64,000 nucleotides of DNA from Cohnella herbarum. GTDB taxonomy: Bacteria > Bacillota > Bacilli > Paenibacillales > Paenibacillaceae. Numbering within the stretch: position 1 is the first letter of the stretch; the number at the start of each line of letters is the position of its first letter. The stretch is taken from assembly GCF_012849095.1 (NCBI RefSeq), contig NZ_CP051680.1, forward strand, positions 2,356,001-2,420,000, read 5' to 3'. Under the pieces are notes generated by a model that saw only the letters and a list, made by a program, of their open reading frames with translations, ran no database searches and was not told the origin of the DNA. Of this stretch, positions 1 to 10,001 are shown piece by piece. The position numbers were made by a program, and so were the translations under genes.

Positions 1-651
1 GTTGTATACAAGAAAACCTAACACGGCTCCGACGACGGCCGCGCTAAACACCGCCGATTGGGGCTGCGTCGCTTCCAAAGCGATGATCGCGAAAGCTCCG
101 AACGCCAAGGCGCTTGTCCCGGACAGCAGTCCGTCGAGCCCGTCCGTAAAGTTAACGGCATTCGTAGACCCGAGGAACATGACGACGACGAGCAAGTAAT
201 ACGCCCATCCCAAGTCGAAGGACCAATCCGTACCCGGAACGCCGATAACCGTACTATGATCCATTTTGTATAAAATATAACAGAAAATAGCGGAAAACAG
301 CAGTTGACCGAATAACTTTTGTTTCGCGGTCAGTCCGAGCGAGCGTTTGAATACGATTTTAATGTAATCGTCCAGAAATCCGACCAGGCCGAATCCGAGA
401 CACGCGACTAACAGCGCCCAATATTCCAGCCCTTGATCGGCGAATCTCAAAAACGCGAGCGTCAAAGCGACCAAAATAATAATGCCGCCCATCGTCGGCG
501 TGCCCGTCTTCTTTAAATGGGATTCCGGCCCATCGGTCCTTACCTGCTGTCCGAATTTAAGCCTGCGCAGGAGCGGAATGAAAAGAGGCCCGAATAACAC
601 CGATAACACGAAGGATACGCCTAAAGTCCAAAAAATCGAAGTATAATCCAT
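1..651 (-). CDS. mraY: phospho-N-acetylmuramoyl-pentapeptide-transferase MraY, 3' end cut by window
   Basis: MraY transfers phospho-MurNAc-pentapeptide from UDP to undecaprenyl phosphate, making lipid I at the inner membrane face. The first 217 codons are present and the frame is still open at the left edge (the family is about 320 residues). Visible are N-terminal membrane segments, the conserved stretch with GTPTMGG near residue 50, the FLDDY motif near residue 90, and NFTDGLDGL, the classic active-site signature. The ATG at 651 follows GGGGTGACGG and lies 4 bases after the murF stop, so the two are co-translated in the dcw operon. Identity is secure; only the C-terminus is missing because of the window edge. 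Confidence 0.95.
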   Translation of the reverse strand, partial: MDYTSIFWTLGVSFVLSVLFGPLFIPLLRRLKFGQQVRTDGPESHLKKTGTPTMGGIIILVALTLAFLRFADQGLEYWALLVACLGFGLVGFLDDYIKIVFKRSLGLTAKQKLFGQLLFSAIFCYILYKMDHSTVIGVPGTDWSFDLGWAYYLLVVVMFLGSTNAVNFTDGLDGLLSGTSALAFGAFAIIALEATQPQSAVFSAAVVGAVLGFLVYN

Positions 652-655
652 TCCG

Positions 656-2062
656 TCACCCCCCGGCTCCTCTCTGTATTTTCGTAACGATTTCTTCCAA
701 GCGCATTCCTCTTGAAGCTTTGACGAGTACCAAATCTTCAGGCGCCAGCTCTTCGATCAAATCGTTAGCCATGTCGTCCTTGTTCTCGAAGTAGCGCACG
801 CAGCCTTCCGGATAATTCAGCGACGTTTCCTTGAAGGTTTCGCGCGACAACGGACCGTAAAGCAATACCCGATCGGCTTTGGTCTCGTTCAAGTAACGTC
901 CGATTTCTCCATGCAGAGCAATTTCATCCGCTCCGAGCTCCAGCATATCTCCAAGCACGATCCATTTACACCGGTAGCCCGATAGTTCCGCAACGAGTCC
1001 GATCGCCGCCCGAACCGAAGTCGGGCTCGCATTGTAGGCGTCGTTAAGAACGACTGCCCCGTTATAAGCCACGCTTCGTTCGATTCGCATCCCGGTCAGA
1101 TTCGCGGATTTGAGCCCTTCTCCGATGTCCTCGAACGACAATCCGAACAGCCGTCCGACGGCTATAGCCGCTAGAGCGTTCACGGCGTTGTGCCTTCCCG
1201 GTATCGGCAGCTCGAAGGAATGGTCCCCCTCCGCGCTGACCGTAAATTGCGTCCCTTCCGAGTTCACCCGAATATACCTTGCTACCCAGGCGTTACTTGG
1301 ATTTTCGCCGAAGGTCACGAGATCGATCTGCTTATCCTGCGCTCTTGCGGCAAGTTCATCTTCCAGCAACGGCTCATCGCCGTTATAGACGAGCGTCCCT
1401 CCCGGCTTCAAGCCGTCCGTAATTTCCAGCTTCGCTCGGGCGATGTTCCTACGCGTTCCCAGTTGCAACAAATGAGACTCTCCGATGTTCGTAACGATAG
1501 CCGCATCCGGCTTCGCCATGGCCGACAGCAAGGAAATTTCTCCTTGTCCGCTCATCCCCATCTCCAGAACGAGCACTTCCGTATTCTCCGCCGCGCTTAA
1601 AACCGTGAGCGGCAATCCGATATGATTATTGAAATTCCCCTCTGTCTTATGTACAAGGAACCTTGTCGATAGAACGGAGGAAATCAGGTCTTTCGTCGTC
1701 GTTTTGCCGTTGCTGCCCGTAATCGCAACGACCTTGGCGGATAACCGGTTATTCAAGTATCCGACGGCTAGAGCTTGCAGCGCTTCTAACGTATTGTCTA
1801 CCAGGACAAGAGGGACGTCTATCTCCGGCAAAGGAACGCTTCTGTCCCACAAAGCAGCGAAAGCTCCCGCATCCTTAGCCGTTCGAATATAATCATGGCC
1901 ATCGAACCGTTCGCCGCGCAAAGGCACGAACAATTGTCCCGGCTGGATCTTGCGCGTATCGGTGGAGACGCCGGTCAACAGAACGTCGTCATTCCCGGCT
2001 AATCCGACAATCTCACCCGCTCCGCTCCATTCGCTTACTTCATGAACCGTTGCTCGCATCAC
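656..2062 (-). CDS. murF: UDP-N-acetylmuramoyl-tripeptide--D-alanyl-D-alanine ligase MurF
   Basis: MurF adds D-Ala-D-Ala to the UDP-MurNAc-tripeptide, the last cytoplasmic step of the peptidoglycan precursor. The 468-residue frame has the Mur-ligase N-terminal domain, the ATP-binding loop ITGSNGKTTTK near residue 115, the central NFNNHIGLPLT and EMGMS segments and a C-terminal ligase domain with LNDAYNASP. Length fits the family. It starts with GTG at 2062 overlapping the murE stop (GTGATG); the ATG three bases later is an equally good start. AAGGAG lies 9 to 12 bases upstream inside murE. Part of the dcw operon. Confidence 0.95.
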   Translation of the reverse strand: MMRATVHEVSEWSGAGEIVGLAGNDDVLLTGVSTDTRKIQPGQLFVPLRGERFDGHDYIRTAKDAGAFAALWDRSVPLPEIDVPLVLVDNTLEALQALAVGYLNNRLSAKVVAITGSNGKTTTKDLISSVLSTRFLVHKTEGNFNNHIGLPLTVLSAAENTEVLVLEMGMSGQGEISLLSAMAKPDAAIVTNIGESHLLQLGTRRNIARAKLEITDGLKPGGTLVYNGDEPLLEDELAARAQDKQIDLVTFGENPSNAWVARYIRVNSEGTQFTVSAEGDHSFELPIPGRHNAVNALAAIAVGRLFGLSFEDIGEGLKSANLTGMRIERSVAYNGAVVLNDAYNASPTSVRAAIGLVAELSGYRCKWIVLGDMLELGADEIALHGEIGRYLNETKADRVLLYGPLSRETFKETSLNYPEGCVRYFENKDDMANDLIEELAPEDLVLVKASRGMRLEEIVTKIQRGAGG

Positions 2063-3546
2063 AAGATTCGACTCCTTATCGCTTCTTTCGCCACGAGGCG
2101 ATCATCGAAATCGTGCGTAATCCCGCCGATGATTTGATAGGTTTCATGGCCTTTCCCCGCAATCAATACTACATCGCCGGGGCTTGCCATTTCAACCGCT
2201 TTTTCGATCGCGATCCGCCTATCGGGCTCCAACTCGTAGCGATCCGGCGTAACGCCCGCCGCTTTCAACCCGGCCTCGATATCGCGAATAATCTCTTGCG
2301 GATTTTCCGTGCGCGGATTATCGCTGGTCACGATTAATTTATCGGCTAGCTCCGCCGCGATTCGCCCCATGATCGGACGTTTCGTCTTGTCCCGATCGCC
2401 TCCGCAGCCGAATACGCAAATGACTTCGCCCGTGGCCAATTCTTTGACGGTGTTCAGCACGTTCTCCAAACCGTCCGGAGTATGGGCGTAGTCGACGATA
2501 ACTGCATACGGTTGCCCCTCGTTAACAGGCTCCACGCGACCCGGAACGCCTTCAATCCGCTCCAGGCTATGAATCGCGGCGTCAAAGTCGATCCCTTCGC
2601 ACAAGGCGGCTCCGAGCGCCGCAAGCGCGTTATAAACGTTAAACAATCCGACCAGTCGCAATTCGACCTGACGGTTGCCTTTGAACGATTCTAGCCGGAA
2701 CGAAGTTCCTCCGGCCGTGATCTTCACTTCGGAAGCTTTAAGATGGGAATCGTTCTTGATTCCGTATGTAAGCACCTCCGAAGCCGTCAGCTTGGCGAAC
2801 CGCCCCGACGCTTCGTCGTCTCCGTTCAAAACCGCGAAAGTACGATCCTCCGGTTGATCGGAATACGTATTGCCCAGCCGGGAGAAAAACAGTCCCTTAG
2901 CCGCTTCATACGCCTCCATCGTCCCGTGGTAGTCCAAATGATCTTGAGTCAAATTCGTAAATACTGCCGTACGGAACCGACAGCCTTTGACTCTTCCCTG
3001 TTCCAATGCATGGGAAGACACCTCCATCACGCACCGTTCCGTTCCATTCTCGACCATAGAGCGGAAAATACGCTGCAGCTGAAGGACGTCCGGAGTCGTT
3101 CCCGACATCGGAAAACTTTGTCCGCCGTATCGGGTTTCGATCGTACCGATGACCCCGGCGGACACTCCCGCGTCCGCCCAGATTTGCTCGATCAAGTAAG
3201 ACGTTGTCGTCTTCCCGTTCGTGCCGGTTATGCCGATCGGACGAAGCGTATGCGACGGCCTTCCGTAGAAGAAGTCCGCGATTTGCGCCAACGCCTGCCG
3301 GGTATTGGGCACGACGAGTTGCGCGGCGTCTATCGGCAGCTCTCTGGAAGTGACGAGCGCGGCGGCCCCTTGCTCGATCGCTTGAGCCGCGAAGTCGTGC
3401 CCATCCACCGTATGTCCGGGTAAGCAGAAAAACAAACATCCGGGCTCGATATGGCGCGAGTCGCTTTCCAAGCTCCGAATCGCAACCGAAGGATCTCCTA
3501 TAATACGGGATAACAACAACTGTTGGGAGAGTTCTTTTAAATTCAT
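2059..3546 (-). CDS. murE: UDP-MurNAc-L-Ala-D-Glu:meso-diaminopimelate ligase MurE
   Basis: MurE attaches the third stem-peptide residue. The ATP loop ITGTNGKTTTSYL is near residue 110 and the substrate-selecting motif is DNPR (in SDNPRTENP near residue 405). DNPR is known to select meso-diaminopimelate, so the organism should have A1-gamma type peptidoglycan like Bacillus and Paenibacillus. At 495 residues it is full length. ATG at 3546 follows AGGAGG with a 10-base spacer. The stop overlaps the murF start, indicating translational coupling. Confidence 0.95.
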   Translation of the reverse strand: MNLKELSQQLLLSRIIGDPSVAIRSLESDSRHIEPGCLFFCLPGHTVDGHDFAAQAIEQGAAALVTSRELPIDAAQLVVPNTRQALAQIADFFYGRPSHTLRPIGITGTNGKTTTSYLIEQIWADAGVSAGVIGTIETRYGGQSFPMSGTTPDVLQLQRIFRSMVENGTERCVMEVSSHALEQGRVKGCRFRTAVFTNLTQDHLDYHGTMEAYEAAKGLFFSRLGNTYSDQPEDRTFAVLNGDDEASGRFAKLTASEVLTYGIKNDSHLKASEVKITAGGTSFRLESFKGNRQVELRLVGLFNVYNALAALGAALCEGIDFDAAIHSLERIEGVPGRVEPVNEGQPYAVIVDYAHTPDGLENVLNTVKELATGEVICVFGCGGDRDKTKRPIMGRIAAELADKLIVTSDNPRTENPQEIIRDIEAGLKAAGVTPDRYELEPDRRIAIEKAVEMASPGDVVLIAGKGHETYQIIGGITHDFDDRLVAKEAIRSRIL

Positions 3547-3633
3547 TAACTTACGGCCTCCTGACGAACCTATCTACAATGTACACTCATTATGTTCCAA
3601 TGACTCCTAATCATTCAAGTGGAAAAACGAACT

Positions 3634-5562
3634 TTAGTCCGATGCGCCTAGATAGATTCGAATAACCGAACCTTGATCAACCCGCGTTCCCGCTGCGGGA
3701 GCTTGCCTGATCACGGTGCTTCCGCTTCCAGAACTTGCTAACTGAAAGTTCGAATTCATATCCTCGTACAGATCGGATACCGTTTTGCCTACGAGATTCG
3801 GTACGGTCACGACTTTCGGCTCGCCGCTTCCGTATTTGAACTCTTTTTCCACTTGGGTCGTTCTTGGCTTAACTCCTAAATAAGGCAGCGCATCCGCCAT
3901 AATATTGTGCACGATCGGCGCGGCGACGACTCCGCCGAACTGAATGCCTTGAGGGTTATCGACGGCAACGTACACGATCAATTGCGGATCGTCGGCAGGC
4001 GCGAAACCGATGAACGAGACGATATGTTCGTCCTTAGAGTATTTACCGTTCACGACCTTCTGCGCGGTTCCCGTCTTCCCGCCTACCCGGTATCCGTCCA
4101 GGAAAGCATTGCGCCCAGTCCCTTGCGCGACGACCTTCTCCAACGCCTCTCGCACCTTCTTGGACGTTTCCGGAGAAATCACCTGCCTCACCAGCTCAGG
4201 CTTCGTTTCTTCCAAAATCATTCCGGTTTCCGGTTGTATCCAAGATTTCGATACGAATGGCTTATATAACTTACCGCCGTTAATGGCGGCCGATACCGCG
4301 GTTATTTGTTGAATCGGCGTTACGGAGACGCCCTGACCGAAAGCCGTCGTAGCGAGCTCCACCGGTCCGACCTGTTTAGGTTTGAACATGATCCCGTTCT
4401 CTTCGCCTTTCAAGTCGATGCCCGTCTTCTTCCCGAAACCGAAATTATAGATATACGAAAATAGTTTCTCTTTTCCCAGCCGGTTGCCAAGCGTCACGAA
4501 ACCCGGATTGCAGGAATTTTCGACGACTTCGAGGAACGATTGGCTGCCGTGTCCGCCCTTCTTCCAGCAGCGAAGCTTCGCCCCGGCTACTTCGATGTAA
4601 CCCGGATCGTAGAAATGCTCGTGTTCCAAATCCACTTTCCCTTCCTCCAGCGCGGCGGCAAGGGTAATAATCTTAAAAGTCGATCCCGGCTCGTAAGTCA
4701 TCCAGATCGGCAGGTTGCGATTGTAAACCTCGGCGGACACTTCTTGATAGTGGTCCGGCTGGAAAGTCGGACGGCTGCCCATCGCGTAGATTTCGCCGGT
4801 TTGCGGGTTCATGGCGATGGCGATCACGCTATTCGCTTGATACTGCAGCATCGCTTGATCCAGTTCGCGTTCGACGATCGATTGAACCGTCTGATCGATC
4901 GTAAGCTGCAATGACAAGCCGTCCTGCGGAGGCACGAATTTATCCGACGTTTGCGGCATTTTGCGTCCCGCGGCGTCCGCGAGCGATGATACGTTGCCCT
5001 TCAGCCCCGTTAGCCTCTCGTCGTATCTGAGCTCCAATCCCGTCAGCCCTTGATTATAGCTTCCGGTAAACCCGAGAACGTGCGCGGCGAGATTTCCGAA
5101 CGGATAATACCTTTTGTTATCCTCGGACACGACGATGCCGGGCAAATTCAAACCGCGGATTTCCTGAGCCTTCTCGAGGGTCATCTTGCGCCCGCCGGGT
5201 TTTAGCTCTACGTTCGACGCGACCGTCGATAATTTCTTGAACAAGCTGTCCTCCGACATGCCTAGCGGGCCGGACAATAGACGGGCCGTCTCGCGTTTAT
5301 CCTTGACCTGCACCGGAATCGCGTAGATCGTCGGAGAGCTGATATTGTAGGCGAGACGGGTTCCGTTGCGATCCAGGATTTCCCCCCGTTTGGCTTGAAA
5401 AGGAATATCGCGTCGCCAAGAATCCTCGGCCCTCTTCGTAATCTCGTCGCCGATCATCAATTGGACGTATCCGAGTCTGATCACTAATGCCGCAAAAGCA
5501 ACGACAGCCAACACTAACGCGAAATACAATCTTTTCCGAACCGTAACCTGTGATATTTTCAA
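3634..5562 (-). CDS. spoVD: SpoVD-type class B penicillin-binding protein with one PASTA domain
   Basis: Class B transpeptidase of the FtsI/SpoVD group. SpoVD is known to act in cortex synthesis during sporulation. The 642-residue protein has an N-terminal membrane anchor (about residues 12-35), a PBP dimerisation domain, and the transpeptidase motifs STFK (Ser294), SCN and KTGTAQ, then a single PASTA repeat at the C-terminus. The single PASTA and its place after pbpB match spoVD of other spore formers. Translation starts at TTG 5562, preceded by AAAGGGGG at a 9-base distance; no better start is available. It follows pbpB by 88 bases and precedes murE. Confidence 0.88.
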   Translation of the reverse strand: MKISQVTVRKRLYFALVLAVVAFAALVIRLGYVQLMIGDEITKRAEDSWRRDIPFQAKRGEILDRNGTRLAYNISSPTIYAIPVQVKDKRETARLLSGPLGMSEDSLFKKLSTVASNVELKPGGRKMTLEKAQEIRGLNLPGIVVSEDNKRYYPFGNLAAHVLGFTGSYNQGLTGLELRYDERLTGLKGNVSSLADAAGRKMPQTSDKFVPPQDGLSLQLTIDQTVQSIVERELDQAMLQYQANSVIAIAMNPQTGEIYAMGSRPTFQPDHYQEVSAEVYNRNLPIWMTYEPGSTFKIITLAAALEEGKVDLEHEHFYDPGYIEVAGAKLRCWKKGGHGSQSFLEVVENSCNPGFVTLGNRLGKEKLFSYIYNFGFGKKTGIDLKGEENGIMFKPKQVGPVELATTAFGQGVSVTPIQQITAVSAAINGGKLYKPFVSKSWIQPETGMILEETKPELVRQVISPETSKKVREALEKVVAQGTGRNAFLDGYRVGGKTGTAQKVVNGKYSKDEHIVSFIGFAPADDPQLIVYVAVDNPQGIQFGGVVAAPIVHNIMADALPYLGVKPRTTQVEKEFKYGSGEPKVVTVPNLVGKTVSDLYEDMNSNFQLASSGSGSTVIRQAPAAGTRVDQGSVIRIYLGASD

Positions 5563-5650
5563 AATGAAAAACCCCCTTTACCGGGAACGTCTGAACGGGC
5601 TTTCGCCTAGTTCCAGACTATTCTCGGGACAAGTGGGTTAGAACAAGCCC

Positions 5651-7912
5651 TCAGCCTTCGGGCGAGGCCGGAGGGGACGAACCGGGCGGCTCGGCGGGTT
5701 GATCCGCGGGAGATAACTTTAATTGAAGAATCCATTTTCCATCGACTTTAACGGCTTTCTGCCCCGTAACGTACCCTTCGCCCTCTACCGTAGCGACGAC
5801 CTTAAGCAGCGAACACATCTCCAGCGCATCGCGCAACGACAACCCCGTTAGATCGGGCACGTTACCGGGCTTCGCATCCGTAAGCAAGTAGATTTGTTGC
5901 GTCGACGGCAACACGCTGCCGCCTTTCGGCAACTGTTGCAGCACCTTGTTGCCCTTGCCAAGCACGCCGATCGGGAAGGAACGCTGTTTCAACTGCTCAC
6001 GGGCTTGCGTGACCGTCAATCCCGTCACGTCAGGCACGGTTGCCGTTTTCTCGGCCGATTCGCCGGATTCAGCGGATTCCGTTGGCGATGCTTCGTCATC
6101 GATCGGCAAATTCGGCTTGATGCCGAGATGCATTAGCGACTTGGTCATGATTTCCTTGAAGATTGGACCTGCGACCGCGCCTCCCCCGGCATTATCCACC
6201 TGCGGCTCGTCCACGACGACGTACAGTACGACTTTAGGCTTCTCGACGGGCGCGTATCCGATAAAAGAAACGACATATCGATCCTTGGAATACCCGCTAC
6301 CCGTTTCATTCTTCGTTACCTTCTGCGCCGTTCCGGTTTTGCCGGCGATGCGGTATCCGGGAGTGTAGGCGATCCGGCCGGTCCCGTTCTTCTGGTCGCT
6401 GACTACGGTTTCCAAGTAATCGCCGACTTTGCGTGACGTTTCGGGAGAGATGACTTGGCGAACGACTTTCGGCTCGGTTATCGTCTTTGCCCCGGTATTC
6501 GGATCGCTTATCGACTTTACGATGTGCGGCTGCAGCAGCTTGCCGCCGTTCGCGACCGCGGCGACCGCGGCCACCTGCTGGATCGGCGTAACCAACACTT
6601 TCCCTTGTCCGAAAGTCGCCGTGGCTACCTCGGACGGATAATCCAGGCTATACGGCACAGAAACCTCGTTCGGCAACTCGATGCCCGTCTTCTGCCCGAA
6701 ACCGAAGTCGTTAATATATTGGACGAGCCGTTCCTTGCCCAACTTCTCGTATCCGAGCTTGACGAACGCCACGTTACTGGAATGCTGCAACCCTTCCAAA
6801 TACGTGATCATTCCGTTCTCGCCCCAACCTACGCCGTTATTATGGTCTTTAACCGGCTTGTCCTTCTTACTGTATTTAATCGAACCCGATTTATAATATT
6901 CGTTCGGATCGAACAAACCTTCCTCCACCGCTCCGGCCAGCGTCACGATCTTAAACGTCGATCCGGGCTCGTACACCGACTGGATCGCGTTGTCCCGGAA
7001 AGCGTTCTGGTTGGACGCGAACTCCCAATACTTGTTCGGATTGTAATCCGGCAAGCTGGCCATGCCGAGAATTTCCATCGTATCGGGGTCGGCCGCGATG
7101 GCCGTTATGCTCTTCGGCTTGTAGGTTGCGTATGCGGTTCTCAGCGCTTCTTCGATATAGAACTGAATGTCCAAATCTATCGTTAACGTGACGTCTTTGC
7201 CGTCCATCGCTTGCTTGAACTCCACTTCGCCGTTAGGCAGCTGCGTTCTCGCCCCGTCCTTCTGGTACTTGATGAAGCCGGGAGATCCGCTTAGTTCGTT
7301 ATTGAGTTTTTTCTCCAAGCCGTAGACCGCTTTACCTTCCTTATCCTCGTAACCTAGTATATGCGAAGCCAAAGAATCGTTCGGATAGGTGCGCTTCTGC
7401 TCTTCCACGAAAATAAGACCGACGTTTTTCGTTTCCGTGATTTTGCGTAATTCCTCGCGGAAAGCATCAAGACGATCTTTGACGGGTTTGTCGACCTTCC
7501 AGCCATCCGGGCGGATTTCCCGTTGGTCCCGGTACGTACCGTCTTCCTTCTTGGAAGTGACCATTTCCCGCAGATCGCTCTCAGACGTGCCTAACACGAT
7601 ATGGAGCTTCGATACGATACGATCCGTCAGCTTCCATTCGGGATGAGCTTGTTCCAGTTCCGCGATTCGCTTAGGATTAACGGCGATTGTATAGGCGAGG
7701 GCATCCGCGGCCAGCACCTTGCCGTCGCGATCGAGCAGCATCCCGCGCTCCTGCCGGATCGTCTCGCTCGTCATCCACGTCTTCATCGCCTGTTCCGTCC
7801 AGAAATCGGCCTTCACAACTTGAACCCAATAGATTCGAACGATCAAACCAAGAAACAGGAGGGTAAATAACCCTCCCGTCAGCAACGTCCGCAATTTAAT
7901 TCGTTTCGTCAT
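5651..7912 (-). CDS. pbpB: class B penicillin-binding protein 2B, division transpeptidase with two PASTA domains
   Basis: Septal cross-linking transpeptidase (PBP 2B/FtsI family) acting with FtsL and DivIB in the divisome. The 753 residues comprise a short cytoplasmic start, a membrane anchor at about 10-30, the dimerisation domain, the transpeptidase motifs STFK (Ser318), SSN and KTGTAQ, and two C-terminal PASTA repeats starting VPDVTGL and VPDLTGL. The tail is rich in Pro, Glu and Ser. Longer than the neighbouring SpoVD-type paralogue because of the second PASTA. ATG at 7912 follows GAGGATTAAGCT. Located directly after ftsL as in Bacillales. Confidence 0.92.
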   Translation of the reverse strand: MTKRIKLRTLLTGGLFTLLFLGLIVRIYWVQVVKADFWTEQAMKTWMTSETIRQERGMLLDRDGKVLAADALAYTIAVNPKRIAELEQAHPEWKLTDRIVSKLHIVLGTSESDLREMVTSKKEDGTYRDQREIRPDGWKVDKPVKDRLDAFREELRKITETKNVGLIFVEEQKRTYPNDSLASHILGYEDKEGKAVYGLEKKLNNELSGSPGFIKYQKDGARTQLPNGEVEFKQAMDGKDVTLTIDLDIQFYIEEALRTAYATYKPKSITAIAADPDTMEILGMASLPDYNPNKYWEFASNQNAFRDNAIQSVYEPGSTFKIVTLAGAVEEGLFDPNEYYKSGSIKYSKKDKPVKDHNNGVGWGENGMITYLEGLQHSSNVAFVKLGYEKLGKERLVQYINDFGFGQKTGIELPNEVSVPYSLDYPSEVATATFGQGKVLVTPIQQVAAVAAVANGGKLLQPHIVKSISDPNTGAKTITEPKVVRQVISPETSRKVGDYLETVVSDQKNGTGRIAYTPGYRIAGKTGTAQKVTKNETGSGYSKDRYVVSFIGYAPVEKPKVVLYVVVDEPQVDNAGGGAVAGPIFKEIMTKSLMHLGIKPNLPIDDEASPTESAESGESAEKTATVPDVTGLTVTQAREQLKQRSFPIGVLGKGNKVLQQLPKGGSVLPSTQQIYLLTDAKPGNVPDLTGLSLRDALEMCSLLKVVATVEGEGYVTGQKAVKVDGKWILQLKLSPADQPAEPPGSSPPASPEG

Positions 7913-7942
7913 AGCTTAATCCTCTTCATTTCCCGATCATGC

Positions 7943-8362
7943 TCAGCGCTTCTTCGCCATAGCATTTTGATCGTCTTTGGAAGCGGTAATTCCCGCGCCA
8001 ACCTTGACCATCCCTAGTTCTTTTATTGCCACTTCTTGAATTCGGTTTGGATCGTTTAGGCGTTCGACTTCTCTTTGTTGTTCTTTATTTTGCTCTATGA
8101 CTTGCTCGTAATTCTTTTTAGTCGCTTGAATCTCACCGTTAATTTGATAGATTTGCGCGTAACGGAAAATAATAAAGCCCGCGACGAACACGACTAACCC
8201 AATCGTCAGCAAATAAAGCAGCTTCTCTCCGATCGGAATCGAGCGCTGTTGGGGGGATTGCTTTCTTTGCGGCTCTTGTTTTCTCTGGGGTGGTCTTGCC
8301 GGCTGAACCTTCTCTTCTTGTACGCGCTCCGGACGAAGCGCCAAGTTGCCGTAATATGCCAT
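7943..8362 (-). CDS. ftsL: cell division protein FtsL
   Basis: FtsL is a bitopic divisome protein that partners DivIC/FtsB and DivIB/FtsQ. The 139-residue protein has a basic, Gln/Pro-rich cytoplasmic part (residues 15-42), one membrane helix at about 48-68, and an extracytoplasmic coiled coil rich in Gln, Glu and Lys at about 70-105. Sequence conservation in this family is low, so the call rests on topology and on the position between rsmH and pbpB. ATG at 8362 follows AAGGTAAAC. Confidence 0.88.
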   Translation of the reverse strand: MAYYGNLALRPERVQEEKVQPARPPQRKQEPQRKQSPQQRSIPIGEKLLYLLTIGLVVFVAGFIIFRYAQIYQINGEIQATKKNYEQVIEQNKEQQREVERLNDPNRIQEVAIKELGMVKVGAGITASKDDQNAMAKKR

Positions 8363-8390
8363 GTTTACCTTGTGCCCCTCTCAGCGATAT

Positions 8391-9362
8391 CTATTCGATC
8401 TCGTTGGTTACGAGTTTCTCTGCGATTCTTAATCTGGATGATCGCGCCCGCGGATTGATTTCCAATTCCGCTTCTGTAGGTACGATCGGCTTGCGAGGCG
8501 TCAGCCTTAAGCGTCCGTCTCCTCCGCCGCATACGCATATCGGGAAATCCGTCGGACAACTGCAGCTCGCGACTTCCTTCGCGAACGTCGTCTTGCAAAT
8601 GCGATCCTCCAGCGAGTGGAAGGTGATTACCGCGACGCGGCCTCCGGGCGCCAAACAATCGATCGCTTGATCCAGCGCTTCCTGGAAAGCTCCTAGCTCG
8701 TCGTTAACGGCGATACGCAATGCCTGAAAGGAACGCTTGGCGGGATGCGGTCCCGTCCTGCGCGTTGCCGCTGGGATGGATACCTTGACGATCTCGGCTA
8801 ATTGTCCCGTCGTATCGATCGGGGCCTTCTCTCTGGCTTTCACGATATTGGCCGCGATCTTGCGGGCGAACTTCTCTTCACCGTAATCCCGAAGAATGTT
8901 GGAGATTTCTCGCTCTTCCCACTCGTTCACGATTTCCTTCGCGGTAAGCGATTGTTCGCGATCCATTCGCATATCCAGCTCGGCGTCAAGGTTGTAACTG
9001 AAGCCGCGATCGGCTTCGTCGAGTTGTGGGCTTGAGACGCCTAGATCGAACAAAATGCCGTCGACCTGCGGAATGCCGTCTTTCTCCGGAACCCTTGCTT
9101 GCTTCAGCGCCATCTTCAGGTACCGGAAGTTGCTTTTCACGAGCGTTACGATATCGCCGTAAGCGGCGAGCTTCATGCGCGCATTGGCGAGGGCGGCTTC
9201 GTCCTGATCCAGAGCGATCAATCTCCCTTGCGGTCCGAGCTGGGAAGCGATTAGCTCGCTATGCCCCGCTCCGCCCAGGGTACAATCGACATAAATGCCG
9301 TCCGGACGAATGTTTAAGCCTTTTACGGATTCCTCTTTCAATACGGTAACGTGGTGAAACAT
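8391..9362 (-). CDS. rsmH: 16S rRNA (cytosine1402-N4)-methyltransferase RsmH
   Basis: RsmH (MraW) methylates N4 of C1402 in 16S rRNA using S-adenosylmethionine. The 323-residue protein begins with the family signature HHVTVLKEE, followed by the SAM-binding segment [24 protein letters not shown] near residue 108 and [10 protein letters not shown] near residue 245. ATG at 9362 follows GGGAGG with a 9-base spacer. It is the second gene of the dcw operon, between mraZ and ftsL. Confidence 0.95.
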   Translation of the reverse strand: MFHHVTVLKEESVKGLNIRPDGIYVDCTLGGAGHSELIASQLGPQGRLIALDQDEAALANARMKLAAYGDIVTLVKSNFRYLKMALKQARVPEKDGIPQVDGILFDLGVSSPQLDEADRGFSYNLDAELDMRMDREQSLTAKEIVNEWEEREISNILRDYGEEKFARKIAANIVKAREKAPIDTTGQLAEIVKVSIPAATRRTGPHPAKRSFQALRIAVNDELGAFQEALDQAIDCLAPGGRVAVITFHSLEDRICKTTFAKEVASCSCPTDFPICVCGGGDGRLRLTPRKPIVPTEAELEINPRARSSRLRIAEKLVTNEIE

Positions 9363-9436
9363 ATTTGCTGCCTCCCGGTACCCGGCAATGGGTCCGTCTT
9401 TCTTGTTTATGTATGGTTTTAGATGTTGTAAGCGGC

Positions 9437-9874
9437 TTAGAAGTTAAAATCGAAATCGACGAGCTTCTCGGCGATTTCATTGAAGGAGTCGGCGGACTGC
9501 TTGGAGTATTCCTCCCAAGTCGCTTTATCCCAGATCTCCACTCTGCTGGATACGCCGATAACGGTGCAATCTTTGTCCAGCTTGGCGTATTCGCGCAAAT
9601 GGTTAGGTACGTTTACCCTTCCCTGCTTATCCCATTCGCATTCGGAAGCGCCGGAAAACAATAGCCTGGAGAACGCTCTTGCATTTGCGGCCATAGACGG
9701 CAGCGTCTTGATCTTCTGTTCGAGCTGGGCCCATTCTTCGCGAGGGTAGACGAACAAACAATTGTCCAATCCGCGGGTGACGATAAAGTCGGTGCCGAGA
9801 GCTTCTCGGAATTTCGCCGGGATAATAATCCGTCCCTTGTCATCGATGCTGTGCTGAAATTCCCCCAGAAACAT
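9437..9874 (-). CDS. mraZ: transcriptional regulator MraZ
   Basis: MraZ is a ring-forming AbrB-like DNA-binding protein that regulates its own dcw operon. The 145 residues contain two copies of the MraZ fold, each with a DxxxR-type motif: [14 protein letters not shown] near residue 11 and [14 protein letters not shown] near residue 85. It starts [11 protein letters not shown], typical of the family. ATG at 9874 follows AGGAGGTG at a slightly long distance (about 10-12 bases). Four direct repeats immediately upstream (separate entry) are the probable operator. Confidence 0.95.
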   Translation of the reverse strand: MFLGEFQHSIDDKGRIIIPAKFREALGTDFIVTRGLDNCLFVYPREEWAQLEQKIKTLPSMAANARAFSRLLFSGASECEWDKQGRVNVPNHLREYAKLDKDCTVIGVSSRVEIWDKATWEEYSKQSADSFNEIAEKLVDFDFNF

Positions 9875-9892
9875 AAGCTCCCCACACCTCCT

Positions 9893-9927
9893 CCACTATT
9901 CACCACTTTCCACCACTCTGAACCACT
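9893..9927 (-). promoter_or_regulatory. MraZ operator, four AGTGG direct repeats
   Basis: On the minus strand AGTGG occurs four times at exactly 10-base intervals (plus-strand CCACT at 9893, 9903, 9913 and 9923) just upstream of mraZ. MraZ is known to bind short tandem GTGG/TGGG-type repeats spaced about one helical turn apart upstream of its own gene. The repeat nearest mraZ runs into the AGGAGG ribosome site, so bound MraZ would sit on the leader as well as the promoter. Function is inferred from pattern and location. Confidence 0.82.
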
Positions 9928-9949
9928 TATGATGATTATTCGCGGCATA

Positions 9950-9981
9950 AAATAAAAATCCTGCCACGATGGCAGGATTTT
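9950..9981 (-). terminator. rho-independent terminator after the DUF4349 gene
   Basis: An 11-base perfect stem (AAATCCTGCCA / TGGCAGGATTT) with a 3-base loop is followed on the minus strand by TTATTTTA. It lies 21 bases beyond the stop at 10002 and isolates the dcw promoter region from upstream transcription. Confidence 0.88.
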
Positions 9982-10001
9982 AATAAATATATTTTACGGG
10001 A

